Assembly: GCF_000972385.1 (NCBI RefSeq)
Contig: NZ_JXTE01000025.1
Coordinates: forward strand, 1 to 64,000
Direction: 5' to 3'
Source: Streptomyces sp. WM6386
GTDB taxonomy: Bacteria; Actinomycetota; Actinomycetes; Streptomycetales; Streptomycetaceae
DNA: 64,000 nucleotides
Positions 34,494 to 42,538 of the stretch are shown piece after piece. The translations under genes were made by a program, and so were the position numbers. The notes under the pieces are model-generated. The model worked only from the letters and a program-made list of their open reading frames with translations, searched no databases and had not been told where the DNA came from. Each line of letters begins with the position of its first letter. Within the stretch, counting starts at the first letter, position 1.

Positions 34494-35762
34494 ATGAACA
34501 TGCCGTCCCGCCGTAGAACGTCGGCCCTCGAGTCGACGGCGCAGTCCCCCGGCGCTCCCCCGGGGCCCAAGACACCATTGGGCCGACCGCTCGTCCTGCT
34601 CATGGCCGTCAGCGCGGGGATGGCCATCGCGGGCAACTACTACGCCCAGCCCCTGCTGCCCATGATCAGCCGCGAGTTCCACGTATCCAACGGCACGGCA
34701 GCCCTGGTCATGACCCTCGGCCAACTCGGCTACACGTGCGGTCTGCTGTTCATCCTGCCCCTGGCCGATCTGCTGGAACGTCGCAGACTCGTGGTGATCA
34801 TGTCACTCACCGTCGCCGTCACTCAGGCCGCCTTCGGCTCGGCGACCTCGGCGGCCGTCCTGCTACCCGTAGCGCTGCTCGTCGGTACAGCGAGCGTGCT
34901 TGCCCAGCTGATCGTGCTCACCGCGACCGCGCTGGCGGACGACGCGGAGCGGGGCCGCGTCCTGGGCGCCGTGAGCGCCGGGCTCACCCTTGGCATCCTG
35001 CTGGCCCGCACCGTGTCCGGCGGGGTCGGGGACACCGGCGGCTGGCGCCTGACGTACTGGCTGGCCGCCGCGCTCATGCTCGTTCAGGCCGGCGTGCTCG
35101 CGCGGGTACTGCCGCGCTCCCAGGAACTGGGCCGACGACTGCGCTACCCGGACCTGCTCCGGTCCCTTCCCGCCCTGTTGCGGGACGAACCCGTGCTGCG
35201 GCTGCGCATCGGATACGGGACGGCGATGTTCGCCTCCTTCAACCTCATGTGGACCGCGATCGTCTTCCTTCTCGCCGAGCCGCCCTACGGCTACGGGGCC
35301 GGCACCATCGGCCTGTTCGGCCTCGCCGGCGCGATCGGCGCGATGGCGTCGTCCACGACGGGACGGCTCGCCGACCGCGGGCTGTCCGTCCCCGGGACCG
35401 GTGTGGCCTCCTTGCTGCTGCTCGCCGCCTGGCTGCCGCTGTCGCTCGGTGGCCACTCACTCGCGGCGTTGATCGCGGGGGTGGTCATCCTCGACCTGGG
35501 CCTGCACATGATGAGTGTGCTCAACATGAGTGAGATCCTGAAACTGCGGCCCGAAGCCCGCAGCCGTATGCAGGCCGCCTATCTCATCTGCTACTTCGTG
35601 GCCGGGGCGGCGGGATCCGCCCTGTCGGCTCTGTTGTGGACGCATTTCGGCTGGAACGCCATATCTGCGGCCGGGGCGGCGTGCGGCACGCTCGGGCTCC
35701 TGCTCTGGCTTGCCACCTTCCGCTCGCCACGGCTGCGCGCTGTCGGTCCCTCCGTCGGCTGA
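34494..35762 (+). CDS. MFS transporter (DHA1-like)
   Basis: A 422-residue protein with about 12 membrane helices. The inter-helix 2-3 loop (LPLADLLERRRLVV) is the MFS motif A region. The opening AGNYYAQPLLPMISREF is typical of YnfM/AraJ-like exporters. The ATG at 34494 has AGGAG at five bases. It could export a toxic intermediate or import the substrate; direction is not visible in the sequence. Confidence 0.88.
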   Translation: MNMPSRRRTSALESTAQSPGAPPGPKTPLGRPLVLLMAVSAGMAIAGNYYAQPLLPMISREFHVSNGTAALVMTLGQLGYTCGLLFILPLADLLERRRLVVIMSLTVAVTQAAFGSATSAAVLLPVALLVGTASVLAQLIVLTATALADDAERGRVLGAVSAGLTLGILLARTVSGGVGDTGGWRLTYWLAAALMLVQAGVLARVLPRSQELGRRLRYPDLLRSLPALLRDEPVLRLRIGYGTAMFASFNLMWTAIVFLLAEPPYGYGAGTIGLFGLAGAIGAMASSTTGRLADRGLSVPGTGVASLLLLAAWLPLSLGGHSLAALIAGVVILDLGLHMMSVLNMSEILKLRPEARSRMQAAYLICYFVAGAAGSALSALLWTHFGWNAISAAGAACGTLGLLLWLATFRSPRLRAVGPSVG

Positions 35763-35898
35763 AAGCCCGGACGAAATGGGGGACAGCCCTGACCGTCGCC
35801 TGCTCGACTTGATCGACTCGACTCCCACCGTCATCGACCAGGGACTTCACTGGTCGATCTGGAGACGCGCTCATCAGGCGGAAGCACGACGGCGGCGC

Positions 35899-36006
35899 CT
35901 AAACGAGGCGGATGACGCGCTTGCCGCGGGCATGGCCGGTTTCGGTGGCTCGGTGGGCGTCCTGGATTTCGTCCAGGGGATACACGCGCTCGATCACCGG
36001 GCTCAG
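35899..36006 (-). pseudogene. C-terminal fragment of a zinc-type alcohol dehydrogenase/quinone oxidoreductase
   Basis: The minus-strand frame reads IERVYPLDEIQDAHRATETG then HARGKRVIRLV and stops. This is the standard end of medium-chain dehydrogenases (MDR superfamily). Everything upstream, including the nucleotide-binding domain, is gone; homology ends at about 36006. Confidence 0.75.
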
Positions 36007-36012
36007 TGGCTT

Positions 36013-36087
36013 TGTTCACGAGTAGTGCCGCCGGTTGTTCACGGGTTTGGGAGGCACCCAGATCCACGGTCGGGTGATGTTCACGAG
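36013..36087. repeat. Three spaced copies of TGTTCACGRG
   Basis: TGTTCACGAG at 36013, TGTTCACGGG at 36036 and TGTTCACGAG at 36078. They lie directly at the breakpoint of the dehydrogenase fragment, so they may be terminal binding sites of a lost mobile element. Their function is otherwise unknown. Confidence 0.5.
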
Positions 36088-36149
36088 TTTTGACCGCACT
36101 GGGGCACTTGCCAAGACAGCACAGCGGCCACCGAAACACCCTCTCTAGT

Positions 36150-36165
36150 GCTGAACAGATTGACA
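36150..36165. promoter_or_regulatory. Tandem operator (minus strand) TGTCAAT-CT-GTTCAGC
   Basis: A copy of the tandem element on the minus strand, 118 bases before the HIT-like gene, in an AT-rich patch. The same patch contains TGAACAGATT, close to the 10-mer TGAACAGAAT at 25836 and 42549. Confidence 0.45.
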
Positions 36166-36282
36166 ATTATTCGTCTCATATGTTCTGCTCGAAGATGCAT
36201 CGACCACTCCAGACCGGTGTCGGCGGCGGACGATGCGCCACCACCTGCACGTGGTCGCGAGCCCACGAACCCGGAGGTCTCA

Positions 36283-36711
36283 GTGACAGAGGACGGCTGC
36301 CATGTGTGCGCGCTCGGCGCGAGTGCGACAGACGCCCAGATCATCTACAAGGACAGGGCCTGGACGGCGGCCAGCCCCGTTCCCGTTCCGGGATGGATCA
36401 TGCTCTTCTCCAACCGCCACAACGAAGGCGTCTGGGAACTCGGCGTGGACGAGGCAGCGCAGTTCGGTCGATTGACCGTTCTCCTCACCGGCGCCCTGAA
36501 AGAGGTGTGTGACGCCGACCGGGTCTACGTGATGTACGCCGGTGAGACCTCCCTGCACTTCCACGCCATGCTGATGGCCCGCGGTGCGGACATCCCGGAC
36601 GAGTGGCGGGGCCCAGCCCTCATCAACCAGCATTCCGAACTTCTCGATCCCGACCGGGCCAACGATGTTCTCGCGTCCCTGCGCAAGAAACTCGATGTGA
36701 TGTCGTCCTGA
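36283..36711 (+). CDS. HIT-like protein with degenerate catalytic motif
   Basis: A 142-residue HIT-fold protein. It has a CxxC near the N-terminus (CHVC, residues 6-9) and the HIT motif region LHFHAMLMAR. HIT hydrolases need H-x-H-x-H; here the third His is Met96, while His92 and His94 remain. The catalytic nucleophile of the histidine triad is the middle His, so partial activity is not excluded. The GTG at 36283 has GGAGGT four bases upstream. It is followed by a VOC gene, likely in one unit. Confidence 0.72.
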   Translation: MTEDGCHVCALGASATDAQIIYKDRAWTAASPVPVPGWIMLFSNRHNEGVWELGVDEAAQFGRLTVLLTGALKEVCDADRVYVMYAGETSLHFHAMLMARGADIPDEWRGPALINQHSELLDPDRANDVLASLRKKLDVMSS

Positions 36712-36762
36712 GAACCACCGGTCGTTCCGACTTCCCTGAGCCGCCTGAAACGGAGTTGCGAC

Positions 36763-37275
36763 ATGCCCGAACCGACCTATCACCACGTGGGTGTCCTGGT
36801 GACCGACATGGACAAGGCCATTGCCTGGTTCGAGGAAATGGAGGGCATCTCTTTCCACCCGCCGCACCGCATGACAACGGTGGGACGTGTCGACCCCAAC
36901 GAGTACGGCGACGACGAACCCCATCAGGGAACGTCCTACCTCGCGTGGTCGAAACAGGGCCCGCCCTATTACGAACTCGCGGAGGCCAAGGGAACCGGCC
37001 TGCACTCCATCGAGCGTCACGGCACCGGACTCCACCATGTGGGCCTCTTCGTACCCGATGTCGACGCGGTCATCGCCAAGCTCGCGGCGCAGGGCGTCGG
37101 GCTCGAAGGCAAGGTCGTGGGCCCGGGCGGCATCACCATGGTCTGCTGGGCCTCCCCCACCCCCGCCACAGGCGTGATCATCGAGTACATCGACGAGCGC
37201 CTCCGCGCCGGTATCCAGGGATGGATAGACACCGGTATTCCACCGGCCGTTCCCGGGACCGCCGCGGGTGAGTGA
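36763..37275 (+). CDS. VOC superfamily protein
   Basis: A 170-residue protein with one pair of VOC modules. The metal ligand positions are HHVGVLVTDMDKAIAWFEEM (N-terminal His), YYELAEA (Glu), GLHHVGLFVPDVDAVIAKL (second-module His) and GVIIEYID (Glu). This pattern fits glyoxalase or methylmalonyl-CoA-epimerase-type enzymes. It lies 51 bases behind the HIT-like gene. Confidence 0.82.
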   Translation: MPEPTYHHVGVLVTDMDKAIAWFEEMEGISFHPPHRMTTVGRVDPNEYGDDEPHQGTSYLAWSKQGPPYYELAEAKGTGLHSIERHGTGLHHVGLFVPDVDAVIAKLAAQGVGLEGKVVGPGGITMVCWASPTPATGVIIEYIDERLRAGIQGWIDTGIPPAVPGTAAGE

Positions 37276-37323
37276 AAACCAACCTCGCGTTCACGAACGG
37301 GTGCCGACTCGGCCGGCACAGCC

Positions 37324-37680
37324 GGTCCCTTCGGAATCCGTCGTGTCGTAGACCATGCCGTGGAACGGTTCGGACGGCTCGACGTGCTGGTCAACAACGG
37401 TGTGGCCACTGACCTCGTGGCGCCGGGCGGCGTCGACACCCGGGTCGGCGACCTGGACACGAGCCGGTGGGACGCGATCATCCGGGGGTGTGCCACGACC
37501 GTGATGTGGTCGTGGCGCGCGGCGCTGCCTCACTTTGTCGCCGCCGGGGCTGGAGCCATCGTGAATGTGCCCTCCGCCGCGGCGTCGCGGGGCATACCCG
37601 GGGCGGCCGCATACCAATCGGCGAGAGCAGCCGTCGAGGCGCTCACACGGCGCGGGCTGTGGGGGCACGGGCGAACGGCG
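37324..37680 (+). pseudogene. Degenerate SDR gene fragment
   Basis: The frame reads AVERFGRLDVLVNNG and later NVPSAAASRGIPGAAAYQSA then RAAVEALTR, the middle of a short-chain dehydrogenase. The N-terminal nucleotide-binding segment is absent. The catalytic YxxxK is YQSAR, with Lys replaced by Arg. After ALTRR the sequence no longer resembles an SDR. The following 270 bases hold no supported gene. Confidence 0.65.
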
Positions 37681-37950
37681 GCCCAGGCGATGGCTGACGG
37701 GGTCCGCCGGCCGCACCTTCTGTCACAACACCGGACGGAGGTCTCCGCCACCGACGGGAGCCGCTTGCCGCGCTGCCGAGTTCGACCTTCTTTCCGGCGA
37801 AGTCAGACAACCTGGGCTCGACCGCCACCGGGCACCTCGCCCCCACACCGTGCGGCCCTTGCCCGGCCTGACCGGTGGTGTGGCGGCTTCCGGCGGTCGT
37901 GGACGCGCGGTTCGCACCGGGCACGTCGGAGCTGGGCCACCCGGGCCTGC

Positions 37951-38925
37951 TCAGTGCTGGCCCCAGATGTTCGTCGCCGTCTTCCGGGGAGTCGGCGTGA
38001 GGGTGCCTCCGAAGGCATCGGGGTAGTGGGCTTCGATGGCCCGTCGCATGCCTTCCTCCCAGCCGACCCGGCAGTCCCCGATCAGCGACCGCCGCCTGGT
38101 GTTGTCGGAGGCGAACGACTGGCGGGACCCGGCGCCCGGGACGAAGTCGACCTTCAGCTCAGCCCACCGGGCGAGCACAGTGCAGTACTCACGCAGCGAG
38201 AGGGCATCGTCGCCGGCCAGGTTGACGATGGTCGGTCTCGTCGAGGCCACATCCCAGAGGCGGGGCAGGAACATGGTCACGTCATCGGTACTGATGGGCG
38301 AGGACCAGATGTCGGATCCGTCCTCCGGAAGCCAGATGGGTTCGCCCGCGAGGATGCGGCCGAAGAACTCGATGGGCACACCACCCCACCCGCTGGGGCC
38401 GTAGCAGACGTTGAGGCGGGCAATGGTGGTACGCAGGCCGAGAACGCGGGCGAACGCGCGGACGGCCGCCTCAGCAGCCAGCTTCCCGATCGGATAGGTC
38501 GGCGCGTACGGGGCGTGACCGCCGAGCGGATCACTCTCCACGATCAGGTGGTCCACGGTCGGCGGCTGCTTGTAGACGGCGAACGCCGAGACGAAGACGA
38601 ATGCCTCGGCCGTACGGCAATGGTGCATCAGCATTCCCGCGGCCACCGCGTTGACCTGGGCCGCGGTGTCCGAGTCGGGCTGTCCCCGGTACGGCGCGGC
38701 GTGGACGACGTGGGTGAAGTCCGACGGCAATCCGTCGGTGTCGTCGGCGCCCATGGCCCAGGGGACGGTCCTGATTCCGAGAGACTCCAGATGCCGTCTG
38801 ACCGCCGGGTCACTGAAGCGCGCCGCGCACCAGACCTCGTTGTCCTGCGCCAGCGCCTCTGCCGCCGGCCGGAACGCCTGGCCGGTCGCTCCGGTGAAGA
38901 GAATCTTCCTGTCCGTCAGCGTCAC
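37951..38925 (-). CDS. NAD-dependent epimerase/dehydratase family protein
   Basis: A 324-residue extended SDR. The N-terminal dinucleotide site is FTGATGQAFRPAAEAL, where the third Gly of TGxxGxxG is changed. VVHAAPYRG, a Ser in FVFVSAFAVYKQP, the catalytic YPIGK and the downstream RLNVCYGPSG follow. It is the last gene of the amidohydrolase-ferredoxin-aldehyde dehydrogenase-crotonase unit, 81 bases behind the crotonase. It probably oxidises or reduces a pathway hydroxyl/keto group. Confidence 0.85.
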   Translation of the reverse strand: MTLTDRKILFTGATGQAFRPAAEALAQDNEVWCAARFSDPAVRRHLESLGIRTVPWAMGADDTDGLPSDFTHVVHAAPYRGQPDSDTAAQVNAVAAGMLMHHCRTAEAFVFVSAFAVYKQPPTVDHLIVESDPLGGHAPYAPTYPIGKLAAEAAVRAFARVLGLRTTIARLNVCYGPSGWGGVPIEFFGRILAGEPIWLPEDGSDIWSSPISTDDVTMFLPRLWDVASTRPTIVNLAGDDALSLREYCTVLARWAELKVDFVPGAGSRQSFASDNTRRRSLIGDCRVGWEEGMRRAIEAHYPDAFGGTLTPTPRKTATNIWGQH

Positions 38926-39006
38926 TGTTTCGCCCTCCGGTCCGGTCGATGCCGGCCCTCAGCAGCAGTACCGGTCTGCAAGCCCGCGTGGTTGCGCCTG
39001 GCGTTC

Positions 39007-39780
39007 CTACTCCCGCTGCCATACCGGGGCCCGCTTCTTTGAGAAGGCCACCGCCCCTTCGCGGGCGTCCGCCGAATTCCGGACCGGGTCCACAATGGCC
39101 GCCTGCCGGTCGAACGCCTCGCTGGACGGCCAGTCCTGCGACTCGACCACGACGCGTTTGGAAGCGGCGACCGCCAGCGGTCCGTTGGCGGCGATGCGCT
39201 CGGCCAGGTGACGTGCCTCCGCCAGCGCGCCGCCGGGCGGCGTCAGTCGGGTGATGAGGCCGAGGCGTTCCGCAGCCTCGGCTCCGAGCCGCTCACCGGT
39301 CAGGATGAGCTCCATCGCACGGTGGTAGGGGATGCGGCGAGGCAGCCGAAGCAGGCCACCGCCCGAGGCACACTGGCCCAGCCGTACCTCGGGCAGTCCG
39401 AAGACCGCGTCCTGGGCCGCCACCACGAGGTCGCAGGCCAGGACGATCTCGAAGCCGCCGCCCATGGCGGCACCCTCGACCGCAGCGATCACCGGGGTGC
39501 GCGGCGGCTGCCGGACGATCCCGGCGAAGCCGCGCTCGCTGCGCGGCAACTTGCCGCCGGCGGCGAAGGCTTTCAGATCCATCCCGGCGCTGAACGTTCC
39601 GTTGCTGCCGGTGATGACGGCGACGGAGAGGGACGGGGTGGCGTCGAGTTCGTCGAAGGCTGCCGAGAGGGCCTGCGCTGTGTCGTAGTCGATGGCGTTC
39701 CGCACGGCGGGACGGTCGATGGTGATGACCATGACGCCGTTCTCGCGCTCGACGGCGACCTGTTCCTGGGCCACGGTCAC
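39007..39780 (-). CDS. Enoyl-CoA hydratase/isomerase
   Basis: A 257-residue crotonase of normal length. It has TIDRPAVRNAIDYDT, the oxyanion-hole segment GTFSAGMDLKAFA, EGAAMGGGFEIVLACD and FGLPEVRLGQCASGG. Both Glu residues of hydratase chemistry (GGGFE and GLPEV) are present. The GTG at 39780 overlaps the aldehyde dehydrogenase stop as GTGA. It probably hydrates an enoyl-CoA made by the pathway. Confidence 0.88.
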   Translation of the reverse strand: MTVAQEQVAVERENGVMVITIDRPAVRNAIDYDTAQALSAAFDELDATPSLSVAVITGSNGTFSAGMDLKAFAAGGKLPRSERGFAGIVRQPPRTPVIAAVEGAAMGGGFEIVLACDLVVAAQDAVFGLPEVRLGQCASGGGLLRLPRRIPYHRAMELILTGERLGAEAAERLGLITRLTPPGGALAEARHLAERIAANGPLAVAASKRVVVESQDWPSSEAFDRQAAIVDPVRNSADAREGAVAFSKKRAPVWQRE

Positions 39781-41231
39781 CGCACGCCCCACAGCACGGC
39801 CTTGGTCTCCAGGTACTCCTCGAGCCCCGCTTCGCCGAACTCGCGCCCGATGCCACTGCGCTTGTAGCCGCCGAACGGACCGTGTGGATTGGTACCGCCG
39901 CCACCTCCGTTGAGCACGAGCATGCCGGTACGCACCTGCTGGGCCACGGCAAAGGCCCGCTTCGGGTCGGCTGCCCAGATAGCGCCGGAGAGTCCGAAGT
40001 CGGAGTCGTTGGCGACGGCCACGGCCTCGGTGTCGTCGTCGAACGGGATGACCACACCTACCGGGCCGAAGATCTCCTCCTGGGCGATGCGCATGGAGTT
40101 GCGTACGTCCGCGAAGAGCGTGGGTTCGTGGAAGAAGCCCGCGTCGAGGCCGACGGGCCGCCCGCCTCCGTGCACCAGCCGTGCTCCCTCCTCCTGTCCG
40201 ATCCGCACATAGCGCTCGACCCGCTCGCGCTGTGCCTCGCGGATGAGCGGGCCCATGTCGGTGGCAGGGTCGTCGGGGTCGCCGACCTTGAGCCCGGCCA
40301 GCGCACCCGAAAGGCGCTCGACGGTCTCGTCGTAGCGGCTGCGGTGCACCAGCACCCTGGTCAGACAGGCGCAGCCCTGGCCGCTGTGGCGGGTGAAACC
40401 GAGTGCGGCGTGCGGTATGGCGCGGTCCAGGTCCGCGTCGTCGAGAAGGATGTTGGCCGACTTGCCGCCCAGTTCCAGCACGACCTTCTTGATGCCGGGA
40501 GCGGCCTGCGCCATGATCTTGGCGCCCACGGCGTCCGAACCGGTGAAGGTGACGACGTCGACCCCGGCGTGCGTGGTGAGACGCTCCCCGGCCGCGATGT
40601 CCCCGCTCACGACATTGAGCACACCCGCCGGTATCTCCGCCTGTTCGGCGACCTCGGCGATCAACAGGGCCGCGAGGGGGGTGTACGGCGAGGGCTTGAG
40701 CACGATCGTGCAGCCCGCGGCCAGCACGGGCGCGACCTTGCTCATGTTGGTGAAGAACGGGTAGTTGAACGGCGTGATGGCCGCGACCACCCCGGCGGCC
40801 TCGCGAAGCACCACGCCCTGGCCGATGCCGGCGCCGAAAGTGGGCGGCATGGGGCGGCTGAACGGGAAGGTGGCCAGCACCCGATCCGCCATGTCCTTCA
40901 AGTGGTCCAGCCCGGACTGCACTTGAAGAGTCTGCGCGAGTTTACGGGGCGCTCCGGCCTCAGCGATGGTGAGATCCACGATCTCGGACCGCCGGGCGGC
41001 CAGCAGGTCGGAGAACCTGCGGAGAACTGCTGCCCGCTCCGCGGGGGTGGTCCGCCCCCAGGGCCCTTCGTCGAACGCGCGCCGGGCCGCCAGCACGGCG
41101 TCGTCGATGTCCGCGACCGTCGCCTGCGGTACCTTGGCGAGTTCTTCCCCGGTCGCCGGGTTGATCACGGCGAGCGCCGTGTCACCCGAGCCTTCGGACC
41201 ACTTGCCGTCGATGTACAGGCGACGTTCCAC
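39777..41231 (-). CDS. NAD(P)-dependent aldehyde dehydrogenase
   Basis: A 484-residue ALDH. It shows the cofactor segment TPFNYPFFTNMSKVAPVL, the general base in LELGGKSANILL and the catalytic Cys in GQGCACLTRVLVH. EEIFGPVGVVIPF is near the C-terminus. It is closely similar throughout to the ALDH at 50168-51652, down to PMPPTxGAGxGQGVVLRE, so one probably arose from the other by duplication. It follows the ferredoxin gene by 21 bases. Confidence 0.93.
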   Translation of the reverse strand: MERRLYIDGKWSEGSGDTALAVINPATGEELAKVPQATVADIDDAVLAARRAFDEGPWGRTTPAERAAVLRRFSDLLAARRSEIVDLTIAEAGAPRKLAQTLQVQSGLDHLKDMADRVLATFPFSRPMPPTFGAGIGQGVVLREAAGVVAAITPFNYPFFTNMSKVAPVLAAGCTIVLKPSPYTPLAALLIAEVAEQAEIPAGVLNVVSGDIAAGERLTTHAGVDVVTFTGSDAVGAKIMAQAAPGIKKVVLELGGKSANILLDDADLDRAIPHAALGFTRHSGQGCACLTRVLVHRSRYDETVERLSGALAGLKVGDPDDPATDMGPLIREAQRERVERYVRIGQEEGARLVHGGGRPVGLDAGFFHEPTLFADVRNSMRIAQEEIFGPVGVVIPFDDDTEAVAVANDSDFGLSGAIWAADPKRAFAVAQQVRTGMLVLNGGGGGTNPHGPFGGYKRSGIGREFGEAGLEEYLETKAVLWGVR

Positions 41232-41252
41232 GGCTCGTTCTCTCTCTTTCCG

Positions 41253-41468
41253 TCAGACAGTGCGAGGGGACAGGATGATGGCGTGCTCAGGGCAGGCCTC
41301 GGCGGCCTCGGCCGCCTCCTTGACCGCGGTACCGGAGAGTTCGCCCGTCTCCGCGTGGGCGAAGCCCATCTCGTCGAGTCGGAACACACGCGGGGCGGTC
41401 TCGGTACAGATGCCGTAGCCGCAGCACTTGGTCCGGTCGACGCGGATCTCCGCGCTCTCCGCGCTCAT
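41253..41468 (-). CDS. 3Fe-4S ferredoxin
   Basis: A 71-residue ferredoxin with RTKCCGYGICTETAPRVF, a C-x5-C-x3-A-P 3Fe-4S pattern, and a distal CPEHA. The start overlaps the amidohydrolase stop by one base (TGATG). Such ferredoxins serve P450s and some oxygenases. No oxygenase is in this operon, so it probably acts with one encoded elsewhere in the island. Confidence 0.88.
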   Translation of the reverse strand: MSAESAEIRVDRTKCCGYGICTETAPRVFRLDEMGFAHAETGELSGTAVKEAAEAAEACPEHAIILSPRTV

Positions 41469-42466
41469 CAGATGTTCTTGAGCAACTTCAGGGCGTTACC
41501 ACTGCGGATCTTCTCCCGGTCGTCCTCACTCAGGCCGAATCCGTCGGTCAGGTCGCCTGCGTGGCTGTCGGAGCCGGAGAAGTTGTCGCCGTACAGCAGG
41601 TGGTCGACGCCGACGACCTCGGTGACGGCCCGTCGCATGGCCGGGTGGTGGACGTCCAGGTCGTAGTAGAAGTTCGAGGCGTACTCGATGACGTCCTTCT
41701 TGTTCTTCGAGTCGGGCGCCATGGTCTTGTTGGTCTCGTTGAACCGCCACAGCTGGTAGGGGATGAAACCGCCGCCGTGGGTGATGTAGATCTTGAGCTG
41801 CGGGAAGTCGTCGAGGACTCCGCCGTTGATCAGGTGCCAGAAGAAGAGCGTCTCGTCATGGTTCATACCCACGATCGACGTGGTGTCGTAGGGGTCCGTG
41901 TTCGCCTTCTCGCCCCAGGTGACGGACTGGTTGTAGCCGTGCACGAAGACCATCACGTCCAGCTCGCAGAGCTTCTCCCACAGCGGCCGGAACGACGGGT
42001 CGGAGACCTCCTTGTCGCCGAAGTTGGCTCCGCCCATGCTGATGCCGGACGCGCCGAACCGCGTGACCGTACGCTCCAGTTCGGCCGCGGCGGCCTTGGG
42101 GTCCTGAGCGGGGACGTGCGCCCAGTACTTGAGGACCTCGGGGTCGTTGGCACAGTACGCCGCCAAGCTGTCGTTGACCTCCTGAGCGAACCGGATGGCG
42201 AACTCCGGTTCGGTGTGATAGTTGACCATGTGGAACGGCATCGACAGCACGGCCTTGTCGATGCCGGCCTTACGGAAGGACTCGAGCCGGAGCTCCGGAG
42301 CCCAGCGCTCCGCGTAGATCTGCTCGATCGTGGGAGCCTCGGGATTGCTCGTACCGAGCGTCCAGTCCCCGATCCGCAGGGTGCCGTTCTCCCAGAACGG
42401 ACCCCAGTGGGGGTGCTTGTCGAACATCGCCGTAGTCAGTTGGTGCGCATGCAGATCGAGAAGCAT
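41468..42466 (-). CDS. Amidohydrolase family 2 protein (ACMSD-like)
   Basis: A 332-residue TIM-barrel hydrolase or decarboxylase. Metal ligand positions are LDLHAHQ near residue 6, VFVHGYNQ near 180, YITHGGGFIPYQ near 235 and the Asp in LLYGDNFSGSD near 290. The ACMSD-type family includes decarboxylases of aromatic and muconate-semialdehyde acids and lactone hydrolases. It leads a five-gene unit and is preceded by a variant operator at 42549-42576. Decarboxylation or hydrolysis of a ring-derived acid is the best guess. Confidence 0.88.
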   Translation of the reverse strand: MLLDLHAHQLTTAMFDKHPHWGPFWENGTLRIGDWTLGTSNPEAPTIEQIYAERWAPELRLESFRKAGIDKAVLSMPFHMVNYHTEPEFAIRFAQEVNDSLAAYCANDPEVLKYWAHVPAQDPKAAAAELERTVTRFGASGISMGGANFGDKEVSDPSFRPLWEKLCELDVMVFVHGYNQSVTWGEKANTDPYDTTSIVGMNHDETLFFWHLINGGVLDDFPQLKIYITHGGGFIPYQLWRFNETNKTMAPDSKNKKDVIEYASNFYYDLDVHHPAMRRAVTEVVGVDHLLYGDNFSGSDSHAGDLTDGFGLSEDDREKIRSGNALKLLKNI

Positions 42467-42538
42467 GGTGCGACTCCCTGGTCGGGCCGGAACACGGTAT
42501 GAGCGCCATGGGCCGTTGCCCGTGCGCGCATGGATCAG

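Noticed and set aside
37721..37747. TGTCACA followed by 16 bases, possible ECF41 promoter
   Set aside because: The -10 position reads TCCG instead of NGTC, and no gene start follows at a suitable distance.
37360..39042. A 560-codon plus-strand frame
   Set aside because: Only its first 100 codons resemble an SDR; the rest is antisense to the intact epimerase-family gene. I report the SDR part as a pseudogene.
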